Assembly: GCF_000691525.1 (NCBI RefSeq)
Contig: NZ_JMDW01000005.1
Span: forward strand, 334,001 to 398,000
Length of the DNA stretch: 64,000 nucleotides
Direction of reading: 5' to 3'
Source: Mycolicibacterium neoaurum ATCC 25795
GTDB lineage: Bacteria; Actinomycetota; Actinomycetes; Mycobacteriales; Mycobacteriaceae
A program made the position numbers and the translations under genes. Below are positions 41,691 through 49,864 of the stretch, piece after piece. The first letter of the stretch is position 1. Each line of letters begins with the position of its first letter. Under the pieces are notes generated by a model. That model was not told where the DNA came from. It was given only the letters and a program-made list of their open reading frames with translations, and did no database searches.

Positions 41691-42959
41691 CTAACCCTTG
41701 ACGACCACGCCATCCTTCATGACGAACCGCACGTCCAGCGTGGCCGAGATATCGCGGGACACATCGCCCGGTACGGCGATGATATCGGCCAGATAGCCCT
41801 CGGCGAGGCGTCCCAGTTCGTGTTCGGCGTCGACGAGCTCGGCCGCGATCACGGTCGCGGACCGGATCGCCTGCATCGGCGTCATCCCACGACCGACCAG
41901 TGCGACCAGCTCCTTGGCGTTCTGCCCGTGCGGGATGGCCGGCGCATCGGTGCCACATGCGATGCGGACACCGGCCTCGATGGCCTTGGGCAGCATCGCC
42001 TTTGCCCGCGGGAACACCTCGAGCGCCTTCTCCCGCAGCTCCGGCGCGATCCGGTCGATCGCCATCGCGTCGGTGAGATAGGTGGTCGACACCAGGAAGG
42101 TGCCATGGTCGACCATCATCTGGATCGTCTCGTCGGTGGCCAGGAATCCGTGCTCGATACAGTCGATCCCGGCTCGGATACACGCCCGGATGGCGCTGTC
42201 GCCGACCGCGTGTGCGGCCACCTTCACCCCCGCCCGGTGCGCCTCGTCGGCGATCGCCTCGAACTCCGCGTCCGAATACTGCTGCGCGCCCGGTGCCGTG
42301 CTGTGGGACATCACACCACCGGAGGCGGACACCTTGATCAGCTTGGCGCCGTGCCGAACCTGGTACCGCACGCAGGCAATGACATCCGGCACCCCGTTGG
42401 CGATCCCCTCGGCCACCGAGAGTGGCATGACGCCCGGGGCGAGCCGTTGGAAGACAGTGGGATCCAGGTGTCCGCCGTACGGTGTGACGGCGTGCCCGGC
42501 GGGGTAGATGCGCGGGCCGGCATGCCAACCCTGGTCGATGGCGCGCTGCAGCGCGACGTCGAGCAGGTACCCGCCGGTCTTGACCATCAGACCCAGGTTG
42601 CGCACGGTGGTGAACCCGGCGTCCAGGGTGGTGCGCGCGTTCACCGCCCCGCGCAACGTCCGGTAGGCCGGATCGTCCTGTACCCCGTGCATCGGGGTGG
42701 GCAACCCCTCCGGACTGCCCGGCCCGCCGATGAGCAGGTTGAGCTCCATGTCCATCAGACCTGGCAGCAGTGTCACGTCACCGAGGTCGATCACGATGGC
42801 CGAATCCGGTAGCGGTCCCTCGGGATTCACCGCGGTGATGCGATTCTCCTCGATCACGATCACCGCGGGTGAATGGATCTCGCCGGTGTCGACGTCGGCC
42901 CACCGCGCGGCCTTCAGAATGGTCGGGGCGAGCGAAGCGACGGGAGATGAAGACGTCAA
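41691..42959 (-). CDS. Imidazolonepropionase-like amidohydrolase B with ExN in place of HxH
   Basis: This encodes 422 residues of the amidohydrolase superfamily. LLPGLMDMELNLL stands where the canonical PGLxDxHxH lies, so both His are replaced (Glu72, Asn74). The rest of the site is present: Lys in KLIKVSASGG, His in VAAHAVG, His in CIEHGF and Asp in CGTDAPAIPH. It starts with TTG overlapping the stop of the small protein gene (TTGA). Its close paralogue is 62274-63509. Related enzymes hydrolyse amide, carbamate or urea bonds. Confidence 0.83.
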   Translation of the reverse strand: MTSSSPVASLAPTILKAARWADVDTGEIHSPAVIVIEENRITAVNPEGPLPDSAIVIDLGDVTLLPGLMDMELNLLIGGPGSPEGLPTPMHGVQDDPAYRTLRGAVNARTTLDAGFTTVRNLGLMVKTGGYLLDVALQRAIDQGWHAGPRIYPAGHAVTPYGGHLDPTVFQRLAPGVMPLSVAEGIANGVPDVIACVRYQVRHGAKLIKVSASGGVMSHSTAPGAQQYSDAEFEAIADEAHRAGVKVAAHAVGDSAIRACIRAGIDCIEHGFLATDETIQMMVDHGTFLVSTTYLTDAMAIDRIAPELREKALEVFPRAKAMLPKAIEAGVRIACGTDAPAIPHGQNAKELVALVGRGMTPMQAIRSATVIAAELVDAEHELGRLAEGYLADIIAVPGDVSRDISATLDVRFVMKDGVVVKG

Positions 42960-43285
42960 GGGACGGGCTCGTAGACGCAGTCCAGGCTGGTGGCCCCGGA
43001 ATCGGGCACCCTCGGTTGCTTCCAGCATTCGACGGGGAAGGACACCGTGACCATCGAGTACAGCAGCTGCATGAGGTGCAGCACATCCTCGGGCATGTCG
43101 TCGAGGCTGAACTTGTCGCAGTAGGAGATGGCCTCCTCGGCGCGTGCGGTGACGGCCTCGTAGAAGGCCTGCATCTCGGTCATGGAACTGTCCAACCGCT
43201 TGGCGTACCGCTGCGCCTCGGTGGGCAGGATCCACTCCGAAAACTGTTCCAGATCGGCGAATTCGGCAGGCAACATGGCCCTCAC
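42956..43285 (-). CDS. Small Rieske-partner protein B (unknown family)
   Basis: This encodes 109 residues from GTG 43285, which overlaps the oxygenase stop; ATG 43276 would give 106. It contains LPAEFADLEQFSEW, RLDSSMTEMQAFYEA and ECWKQPRVPDSGA, and is clearly homologous to 61942-62271. No Cys cluster, membrane helix or known fold signature is visible. Its fixed place between the oxygenase and the amidohydrolase suggests a subunit or assembly factor for the oxygenase. Confidence 0.72.
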   Translation of the reverse strand: MRAMLPAEFADLEQFSEWILPTEAQRYAKRLDSSMTEMQAFYEAVTARAEEAISYCDKFSLDDMPEDVLHLMQLLYSMVTVSFPVECWKQPRVPDSGATSLDCVYEPVP

Positions 43286-44547
43286 ACCCCCGCCGTCTTG
43301 CGCTGGTAGTCCTCGATCCAGGCCGCGGTCTCCTTGTGCAGGTGGCGCAGCAGGATCTCCTGATCGCAGTAGAGGAACTCGTCGACCACCCGGGATTCGA
43401 TGCTGGTCTGGGTTGCCTCCAGGGTGTTGGCGTCCTGCAGGCCGTATTCCTTGAACGAGGCCGCCGCCAGTTCCTGGGCCAGCCGTTCCCGCGGTGTGCG
43501 TGGCTGCGGGAAGTACAGCGTGCACTCGAAGGTGTGCGTGTTGAACGATGTCGGCCAGTAATGGTAGGTCAGATACCAGCCCTGGCCCCAGAACAGGATG
43601 ACGAAATTCGGGAACAACTGGAACGAATCCAGGCCCCAGGGATCGCATTTCGCCGGATTCAGACCGGCCGGCATCGCACCGAGATCAGGTTTGTCCCATG
43701 GACCGAAGAGTCCGCTCTGGCAGATGTCCTCGATGGGCTTGCGCATCTCGTCGGCCATCTCCCACGCACGCACCCCGGAGGTACTCACCAACCGGTGCGG
43801 TCCCTCGATCCAATAGTGCGGCGCTTCGAAACCGGCCTCGGCGGCGGCCTTGGAGTACCCGGTCGGCGTCTGGTTCGCGTGCAGCACGGGCGCGTGGTAG
43901 AACTCCTGGAACGCGTCCATGTAGAGCTTCCAATTCGCCTTCACCTCAGAGCGATAGGTGAACCGCGAGGTCATCTTGCCGAACGGATAGCCGGACAGGT
44001 CGGTGATCATCGGGCCGAGGAATTCGGTCAACGTCTGCTCGGGTTCGGGCGCGAAGTTGACGAAGATGAACCCCTCCCACACCTCGCAGTGCACCGGCAC
44101 CAACCCGTAACGATCCTTGTCCAGGTCGAAGAACTCCTCCTCCTGCTGGACGTAGGTCAGCGTGCCTTCCAGGTCATAGCGCCAGGCGTGGTACTTGCAG
44201 ATGAACTGACGACAGGTGCCGGCAGTCTCCTCCAGCGGCATATCGTTCCACACCAGCTTGTTCCCGCGATGCCTGCAGATGTTGTGGTACGCCTTCACCT
44301 CACCTTTTGTCGTGCGGCACAAGATGATCGAGGTGTTGGCGGCCTTCATCTCCTTGGTGAAGTAGCTGCCCTTGCGAGGCAGCAACTCCACCCGGCCCAC
44401 GTTCAGCCAGGCCCTCTTGAAGATGGCCCGACGTTCGAGCTCGTAGATCTCCGGGTTGATCGAGTCCTCGTAGGAGACCGGTCCGGTACCCAGATCCGGA
44501 TAGTGCTCGGTCCAACTACCCTCTGCCGGTTTCGGGAAGCGCGCCAT
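43282..44547 (-). CDS. Rieske oxygenase alpha-type subunit B
   Basis: This encodes 421 residues. The Rieske motifs CRHRG (Cys91/His93) and CKYHAWRY (Cys117/His120) are intact. The iron site is ANWKLYMDAFQEFYHAPVLH with a late QDAN Asp. There is no classical beta-subunit gene; instead the small partner protein follows with a GTGA overlap. Electrons probably come from the KshB-like reductase. The oxidised substrate is unknown; an amidohydrolase follows in the operon, so an N- or O-linked aromatic or amide is possible. The operator at 44580 is 33 bases upstream of the start. Confidence 0.9.
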   Translation of the reverse strand: MARFPKPAEGSWTEHYPDLGTGPVSYEDSINPEIYELERRAIFKRAWLNVGRVELLPRKGSYFTKEMKAANTSIILCRTTKGEVKAYHNICRHRGNKLVWNDMPLEETAGTCRQFICKYHAWRYDLEGTLTYVQQEEEFFDLDKDRYGLVPVHCEVWEGFIFVNFAPEPEQTLTEFLGPMITDLSGYPFGKMTSRFTYRSEVKANWKLYMDAFQEFYHAPVLHANQTPTGYSKAAAEAGFEAPHYWIEGPHRLVSTSGVRAWEMADEMRKPIEDICQSGLFGPWDKPDLGAMPAGLNPAKCDPWGLDSFQLFPNFVILFWGQGWYLTYHYWPTSFNTHTFECTLYFPQPRTPRERLAQELAAASFKEYGLQDANTLEATQTSIESRVVDEFLYCDQEILLRHLHKETAAWIEDYQRKTAGV

Positions 44548-44579
44548 GCTCTGACGGTAGCGCCCACCCAGTTGAATGA

Positions 44580-44589
44580 CAAGTAGTTG
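44580..44589. promoter_or_regulatory. CAAGTAGTTG operator variant before Rieske B
   Basis: It differs in one base from CAAGTACTTG and shares flanks with the other copies (TGACAAGTAGTTGATA). It lies 33 bases upstream of the Rieske B start and 19 bases past the DUF1330 stop. Confidence 0.5.
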
Positions 44590-44607
44590 ATACTCCCGAT
44601 TGCCAGG

Positions 44608-44892
44608 TTAGAAGCCGGCGATGATCGCTCCGTTGCAGTCGGCCGCGGCCTGACGCAGCTTGACCGCCTCCTGGTAGGCGTCGGAGTAATACCACTCCCT
44701 GGCCGCCTCGACGGATTCGAATTCCAGCAGCACCGTTTGGGTTCCGCGCCACTCACCCTCGAGCGTCTCGACGGCCGGGCCGAAACCCAGCACTGTGGCA
44801 CCGGCCATCGCCTTGCTCGCCAGCTTGCCGTATTCGGCCATTCCGGCCGGGTCCTTGATGTCTTCGGTGATGATCACGTAGCCCTTGGCCAT
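44608..44892 (-). CDS. DUF1330 family protein
   Basis: This encodes 94 residues, a ferredoxin-like alpha/beta barrel of the DUF1330 family: KGYVIITEDIKDPAGMAEYG, then VLLEFESVEAAREWYYSDAY. Dimeric alpha/beta barrel proteins of this kind are often small accessory enzymes or isomerase-like proteins in catabolic operons. It is the last gene of the P450-ferredoxin operon, 33 bases after the ferredoxin. No catalytic role can be assigned. Confidence 0.82.
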   Translation of the reverse strand: MAKGYVIITEDIKDPAGMAEYGKLASKAMAGATVLGFGPAVETLEGEWRGTQTVLLEFESVEAAREWYYSDAYQEAVKLRQAAADCNGAIIAGF

Positions 44893-44925
44893 GGCGTGAA
44901 ACTCCTTGTCGGTGAATGGGTGTGG

Positions 44926-45114
44926 TCAGAGCTTGCGGATGGCGTTCTCGGGACAGCAGGCAATGGCCTCTTCGACGGCCGCCTCGTGTTCGGTCGACAC
45001 CTCCCCCGGCGCGGCGACCGCCCAGCCGTCGTCGGACAGGTCGAAGACCTCGGGACACAACGTCAGGCACATACCGTGGCCCGCGCAGCGGTCCTCGTCC
45101 ACTTCGACCTTCAT
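44926..45114 (-). CDS. Small ferredoxin
   Basis: This encodes 62 residues. The ligands are CAGHGMCLTLCPE and CCPENAI, with His at the variable position. Extra Cys are present (LTLCPE, ACCPE), so a 4Fe-4S or 3Fe-4S cluster is possible. The start overlaps the P450 stop (ATGA), marking it as that enzyme's electron donor. Confidence 0.9.
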   Translation of the reverse strand: MKVEVDEDRCAGHGMCLTLCPEVFDLSDDGWAVAAPGEVSTEHEAAVEEAIACCPENAIRKL

Positions 45115-46388
45115 TTGACGTCGAACTCCAGGTGCAGATGAGTCAGCCCACGCAAGATGAACGTCGGGATGTAGTTGTAGTCCCGCTGCCCGGCCGGTCC
45201 GTGCTTGTCCTCCGAGATGCGGATGTCGGTGGTGCGGTCCAGCAGCCGTTCCAGTCCGACACGCGTCTCGGCGCGGGCCAACGGCGCCCCCGGGCAGGAA
45301 TGGATGCCACGCCCGAACGCCAGATGCTGACGGGCGTTCTTGCGCGCCGGGTCGAAGGTGTCCGGATCCTCGAACCGCCGCGGATCCCGGTTGGCGGCGC
45401 CGTTGACCACCATCACTGTGCGCCCGGACGGCAACTCCTGGTCCCCCACCGTCACCGGGGTCCGCGACAACCGGAAGTCCCCCTTGACCGGACTCTCGAA
45501 GCGCAGCGCCTCTTCGATGAAGTTCGGCAGCAGGCTGCGGTCGGCACGCACCTGCTGTTGCACATCCGGACGATCGCCAAGCACCTTCACCGCAGTACCC
45601 AACAGCCGGACCGTGGTCTCCTGGCCCGCCGAGAAGACATTGGTGGCGACGCGGGCCACGTCACCCGGACTCGGGGTGGTGCCATCGGGGAACAATGCGG
45701 TGGCCATGCCGGTGAGGATGTCCTCGCGCGGATTGATGCGGCGGTCCTCGATGTAGGCCTCGAACTGACCGTAGAGGAACTCAAGCGGGCTGTGCGAGAG
45801 TGACTCGCTGCCGGTGCTACCGACGCCGCCACCGGAGTTCTGCGAGATGCCGTCGACGAACGCATTGCGGTCCTCGGGCGGGATGCCGAGCAGGTCGGCG
45901 ATCACCAGCAGGGTGAAGGGACTGGCGAAGCCCTTGATGAACTCACCGTGCCCGGCAGCGAGGTACTCGTCGAGCACCTCGTCGGCGAGCTGCCACATCG
46001 CGTCCTCGTTCTCCTTGAGTCGTTTGGGCGTGATGAGCCGCATCATCAGCGAGCGATGGTTGGTGTGCACCGGTGGGTCGAGCGTGGGCAGCTGATCGCT
46101 GAACGGCAGCTCGTCCCGGTGCTTCTCGATGAGCTCGGCGACATCATCGCGGCCTTCCAGCGGCACAGGGAAACCGGGGAACGGACCCGTGACCGATGTG
46201 CACGAGGAGAAGGTCTCCTCGTCGTTGTATACCGAGACGGCTTCTTCCCAGCCCGTCACCATGGTCACGCCATAGATGTCCTCTGGCTGCACCGGGCACT
46301 TGTCCCGCAACGCATTGAAATACGGATAGGGATCGGCTACCAGCCGCGGATCCTTGAACCAGTCGATGCCGGCTGGGTCGATCGCCAT
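45111..46388 (-). CDS. Cytochrome P450
   Basis: This encodes 425 residues starting MAIDPAGIDWFKDPRLVADP. The heme loop is LAFGRGIHSCPGAPLARAE, the I-helix is FSAGQETTVRLLG and ExxR is EEALR. The start at 46388 has GGAGTGAA upstream. It opens a three-gene operon with a ferredoxin and a DUF1330 protein, and an operator-like palindrome lies 20 bases upstream. It is transcribed divergently from the EBP-like membrane protein, which may point to a steroid-like substrate. Confidence 0.9.
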   Translation of the reverse strand: MAIDPAGIDWFKDPRLVADPYPYFNALRDKCPVQPEDIYGVTMVTGWEEAVSVYNDEETFSSCTSVTGPFPGFPVPLEGRDDVAELIEKHRDELPFSDQLPTLDPPVHTNHRSLMMRLITPKRLKENEDAMWQLADEVLDEYLAAGHGEFIKGFASPFTLLVIADLLGIPPEDRNAFVDGISQNSGGGVGSTGSESLSHSPLEFLYGQFEAYIEDRRINPREDILTGMATALFPDGTTPSPGDVARVATNVFSAGQETTVRLLGTAVKVLGDRPDVQQQVRADRSLLPNFIEEALRFESPVKGDFRLSRTPVTVGDQELPSGRTVMVVNGAANRDPRRFEDPDTFDPARKNARQHLAFGRGIHSCPGAPLARAETRVGLERLLDRTTDIRISEDKHGPAGQRDYNYIPTFILRGLTHLHLEFDVK

Positions 46389-46407
46389 GTTCACTCCGTT
46401 CCTGCGC

Positions 46408-46428
46408 GATGAGAATGCGCCTCTCATA
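46408..46428. promoter_or_regulatory. Operator-like palindrome upstream of P450
   Basis: Arms GATGAGAAT and CCTCTCATA flank GCG, in the same 9-3-9 layout as the perfect site at 60503-60523. It lies 20 bases upstream of the P450 start, where it would block the promoter. Confidence 0.55.
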
Positions 46429-46557
46429 GTTGAGTATCACATTTCCACAGGCGCAGGCCGCCGTCAACGAGTGCAATTGCGGCCTTGACAAGCACATGTT
46501 CGGCAATGCTGAGCATTCGCACAACATCGGGCGGCGAACCGCCTACCCTGACGACGC

Positions 46558-47331
46558 ATGACAGCTGTTGCCGAGACCGGGAACACCGAGCCCGCCCTGG
46601 CCCAGCCCTGGGCACCGCATAGACGTCGGGCCTACATCGCACTCACCGCGATCACCGGATTCGCCTTCACCGCTGCGGTCATCGGCGTGGGTACCGGACT
46701 GCTGCCGCCGAGCTTCACCGTCGACGTCGTCGCCAACCTGGCCTTCGGGCTGCCCGTCATCGTGCTACCGCTGGTGTACTTCTGGACAGGTCACGGTGAG
46801 CAGCGCACCCGGCTTCAGCGGGCATCCGAGCTCACGCTGATCTATCTTCCCTATACCGCAGGTAGCCAGCTCGGCTACGAGACGATCTTTCTGATCGGCC
46901 ATCCGCTGAACTGGTGGACGCCGACCACAGACCCCGGCTGGAGGTGGCTGTGGTGGCAGTACGGACTGGCTGACACCCGCTACACCAGCGGCAATACCTG
47001 GATCTTCGGGTTGGAGTTGATCGGCGTCCTCACCGGCGCCATGTTGTTCGGCGTGTGGCTCAAGTTGATTCGCACCGATCTGCCGACCGAGTCCCGAATC
47101 CGATACCTTTGGTTGGCGTTCGCCGGTTGCGCGATGCTGATCAGCAGCACCGGAGTGTACTTCGCATCCGAGGTACGTGCCGGCTTCGGCGATATCGGCC
47201 AGGGCGCGTTCGGCTTGTGGTTCAAATTCATCGCAGAGAACGTGCCGTTCATGATCCTTCCGTTTTTCGCCTTGATCGCGATACACCGTCAGATCGACTA
47301 TCTGACAAGGAAGTCCGGCCCAAAGCCATGA
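46558..47331 (+). CDS. EBP/EXPERA-like polytopic membrane protein
   Basis: This encodes 257 residues with about five or six membrane helices. WWQYGLADTRYTSGNTWIFG, followed by LELIGV, resembles the WKEYxxGDSRYxxGDN...METI segment of emopamil-binding protein (EBP). The later VYFASEVRAGF and WFKFIAENVPFMILP resemble EBP's LYFLTEHRDGF and WFYFVFMNALWLVLP, including the Glu and Asn of the active pocket. The EBP His/Glu pair on the earlier helix is not evident. EBP is a sterol delta8-delta7 isomerase. An isomerase or ligand-binding role for a sterol-like compound is inferred. Confidence 0.62.
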   Translation: MTAVAETGNTEPALAQPWAPHRRRAYIALTAITGFAFTAAVIGVGTGLLPPSFTVDVVANLAFGLPVIVLPLVYFWTGHGEQRTRLQRASELTLIYLPYTAGSQLGYETIFLIGHPLNWWTPTTDPGWRWLWWQYGLADTRYTSGNTWIFGLELIGVLTGAMLFGVWLKLIRTDLPTESRIRYLWLAFAGCAMLISSTGVYFASEVRAGFGDIGQGAFGLWFKFIAENVPFMILPFFALIAIHRQIDYLTRKSGPKP

Positions 47332-47473
47332 GCACGCATAACCCGACCGCGCAGGCGAACACCCCGAGGACCAGGTGCCGCGGCCAATCGGTGACCGCAT
47401 AGGCCCACAGCTGTATGCCGCCGGCGCCGAGAGCGATCAGTCCGAACGCCGTACCTGCGATGCGTAACCCCAT
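47249..47473 (-). CDS. Small membrane protein
   Basis: This encodes 74 residues with two hydrophobic segments (AGTAFGLIALGAGGIQLWAY and HLVLGVFACAVGLCVLMA) and a basic tail. It converges on the EBP-like gene and overlaps its last 83 bases antiparallel. It is divergent from the acyl-CoA dehydrogenase at 47541. Function unknown; the coding status is moderately supported by the membrane pattern. Confidence 0.5.
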   Translation of the reverse strand: MGLRIAGTAFGLIALGAGGIQLWAYAVTDWPRHLVLGVFACAVGLCVLMALGRTSLSDSRSDGVSRSRRKTEGS

Positions 47474-47540
47474 GAAACCAGTCTGCCAGCATCGTCGGTT
47501 CGACTATCGTTCTCGGCGCGGGACACCGAAGGAGCCAGCC

Positions 47541-48842
47541 ATGGCATGGGATTTCGAAACCGATCCGGAGTTCGCCGAACTCCTGGCCTGGGCGGACGCC
47601 TTCGTCCGCGATGAGGTCGAACCGCTGGATCTGATCTGGCCGCACCTGCAGTTCACCCCGCTGGACGAGGCCCGCCGCGCCGTCGTGGACCCCTTGAAGC
47701 ACCGGGTGCGGGACAAGGGTCTGTGGGCCACCCACCTGGGACCCGAACTCGGTGGTCAGGGTTTCGGACAGCTGAAATTGGCTCTGCTGAACGAGATCCT
47801 GGGCCGCTCCCAGTGGGCGCCGATCGTGTTCGGCTGCCAGGCACCCGATACCGGAAATGCCGAGATCATCGCGCACTACGGCACACCCGAGCAGAAGGAG
47901 CGCTATCTGCGCCCACTGCTCGACGGCGAGGTGTTCTCGTGTTACTCCATGACCGAACCGCAGGGCGGGGCCGACCCCACCCAGTTCCGCACCGCTGCCG
48001 TGCGCGACGGTGACGACTGGATCATCAACGGCAACAAGTTCTTCTCCTCCAACGCCTCGACATCATCGTTCCTGATCGTCATGGTCGTCACCAACCCCGA
48101 TGTCAGCCCGTACCAGGGCATGTCGATGTTCCTGGTGCCCACCGACACCCCCGGCGTCACCATCGTGCGCAACTCCGGCCTCTACGGCGAGGCCGACGGC
48201 GAGGGGTCACACGCGCTCATCCACTACGACAACGTCCGGGTGCCGGACTCCGCGCTGCTGGGCGGTGAGGGCCAGGCCTTCGTCATCGCCCAGACCCGGT
48301 TGGGCGGAGGTCGCATACATCACGCGATGCGCACCATCGGTCTCGCGCAGAAGGCGCTCGACATGATGTGCGAGCGCGCGCTGTCGCGGCACACCGCGGG
48401 CAGCCTGCTCTCCGAGAAGCAAGCCGTGCAGCAATACATCGCCGATTCCTACGCCCAGCTCAAGCAGTTCCGACTGTTGGTGCTCTACACCGCGTGGGAG
48501 ATCGACAAGTACAACGACTACAAGAAGGTCCGTAAGGACATCGCTGCGGTGAAGGTGGTCATGCCCACCGTGCTGCACGATATCGCCTGGCGGGCAATGC
48601 AAGTGCACGGTGCGCTCGGCGTCACCAACGAGATGCCGTTCCTCGGCATGGTGACCGGGGCCGCGGTGATGGGGCTGGCCGACGGTCCGACCGAGGTGCA
48701 CAAGACCACGGTGGCCAAGCAGGTGCTGCGGGACTACACCGCCACCGACGGGCCCTGGCCGACCGAGTGGATTCCCGGCAAGCGCGACGCGGCCCGCGCC
48801 AGATTCGCCGAACATCTGGAAGCCGAGGTGGGCAACCTGTGA
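47541..48842 (+). CDS. Acyl-CoA dehydrogenase (ACAD10/11-like)
   Basis: This encodes 433 residues. The flavin motif is CYSMTEPQGGADPTQFRTAA. The C-terminal ADGPTEVHKTTVAKQVL replaces the YEG-Glu loop, as in ACAD10/11-type enzymes. AAGGAGCCAGCC precedes the ATG. The next gene is an APH-type kinase overlapping by GTGA. In human ACAD11 and the bacterial LvaA/LvaC system, a kinase phosphorylates a 4-hydroxyacyl-CoA and the ACAD-like enzyme removes phosphate to give the enoyl-CoA. That role is possible here. Confidence 0.86.
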   Translation: MAWDFETDPEFAELLAWADAFVRDEVEPLDLIWPHLQFTPLDEARRAVVDPLKHRVRDKGLWATHLGPELGGQGFGQLKLALLNEILGRSQWAPIVFGCQAPDTGNAEIIAHYGTPEQKERYLRPLLDGEVFSCYSMTEPQGGADPTQFRTAAVRDGDDWIINGNKFFSSNASTSSFLIVMVVTNPDVSPYQGMSMFLVPTDTPGVTIVRNSGLYGEADGEGSHALIHYDNVRVPDSALLGGEGQAFVIAQTRLGGGRIHHAMRTIGLAQKALDMMCERALSRHTAGSLLSEKQAVQQYIADSYAQLKQFRLLVLYTAWEIDKYNDYKKVRKDIAAVKVVMPTVLHDIAWRAMQVHGALGVTNEMPFLGMVTGAAVMGLADGPTEVHKTTVAKQVLRDYTATDGPWPTEWIPGKRDAARARFAEHLEAEVGNL

Positions 48843-49864
48843 GCACGCCGGCGATCGACGTTGGCCGCCTTGCCGATTGGATGGACCACGCCGGACTGCC
48901 CGGCACCGGCGCACCACTGAACGCCCGCTTCCTGTCCGGCGGCACCCAGAACGTCATCTATGAACTCACCCGCGGCGAGCACCGCAGCGTGCTGCGGATG
49001 CCGCCGCCGGGCGCCCCGCCCGACCGCGACAAGGGCATCCTGCGGGAATGGCGCATCATCGAGGCACTCGACGGCACCGACGTCCCGCACACCGAGGCCG
49101 TCGGCGTGTGCGCCGACCCGGACGTGCTCGGCCGGTCGTTCTACCTGATGGGTTTCGTCGACGGCTGGTCCCCGATGGACCAGCACGGTCGCTGGCCCGA
49201 CCCGTTCGACGACGATCTCGACGCCCGGCCCGGTTTGAGCTACCAACTGGCCGAGGGCATCGCACTACTGTCCACGGTCGACTGGAAATCCCGTGGCCTC
49301 GGCGATCTGGGCAGGCCCGATGGCTTCCACGAGCGTCAGGTCGACCGCTGGATCGGCTTCCTGGAGCGCATCAACAAGCGGGAACTGCCCGGGTTGGAGA
49401 CCGCGACGGCCTGGCTGAAGGCGCACAAGCCACTGGATTTCATCCCGGGGCTGATGCACGGTGACTATCAGTTCGCCAATGTCATGTACCGGCACGGGGC
49501 GCCCGCGCAGCTGGCGGCTATCGTCGACTGGGAGATGGGCACGGTCGGTGACCCGAAACTCGATCTGGGCTGGATGGTGCAGAGTTGGCCTGCACACGAA
49601 AACGACCACGCCGCGATGAATTACGTCGACATGCGCGGGGCGCCGACCCGCGACCAGGTGGTCGGTCACTATGCCGAGGTGTCCGGACGGCAGGTCGATG
49701 ATCTGGACTACTACCTGGTGCTGGCGAAGTGGAAGCTGGCCATCGTGCTGGAGCAGGGGTATCAACGCGCCGGTGACGACGAGAAGCTGCTGGCATTCGG
49801 ACCGGTGGTCACCGATCTGATGGCCTCGGCGGCCGAACTCGCCGAGTCCAGCGACTACCGGTGA
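48839..49864 (+). CDS. APH-family phosphotransferase
   Basis: This encodes 341 residues of the aminoglycoside-phosphotransferase/choline-kinase fold. The catalytic loop is MHGDYQFANVMY, and the metal-binding loop is IVDWEMGTVGDPKLDLGWM. This subgroup is the kinase partner of ACAD10/11-like dehydrogenases, not a resistance enzyme. The GTG overlaps the ACAD stop and its own stop overlaps the next GTG (GTGA at both ends), so the three genes are tightly coupled. Confidence 0.86.
   Translation: MSTPAIDVGRLADWMDHAGLPGTGAPLNARFLSGGTQNVIYELTRGEHRSVLRMPPPGAPPDRDKGILREWRIIEALDGTDVPHTEAVGVCADPDVLGRSFYLMGFVDGWSPMDQHGRWPDPFDDDLDARPGLSYQLAEGIALLSTVDWKSRGLGDLGRPDGFHERQVDRWIGFLERINKRELPGLETATAWLKAHKPLDFIPGLMHGDYQFANVMYRHGAPAQLAAIVDWEMGTVGDPKLDLGWMVQSWPAHENDHAAMNYVDMRGAPTRDQVVGHYAEVSGRQVDDLDYYLVLAKWKLAIVLEQGYQRAGDDEKLLAFGPVVTDLMASAAELAESSDYR

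Noticed and set aside
48839..49864. Aminoglycoside resistance phosphotransferase
   Set aside because: The fold is shared, but the coupling to an ACAD10/11-like dehydrogenase and the motif details fit an acyl-CoA-linked kinase instead.
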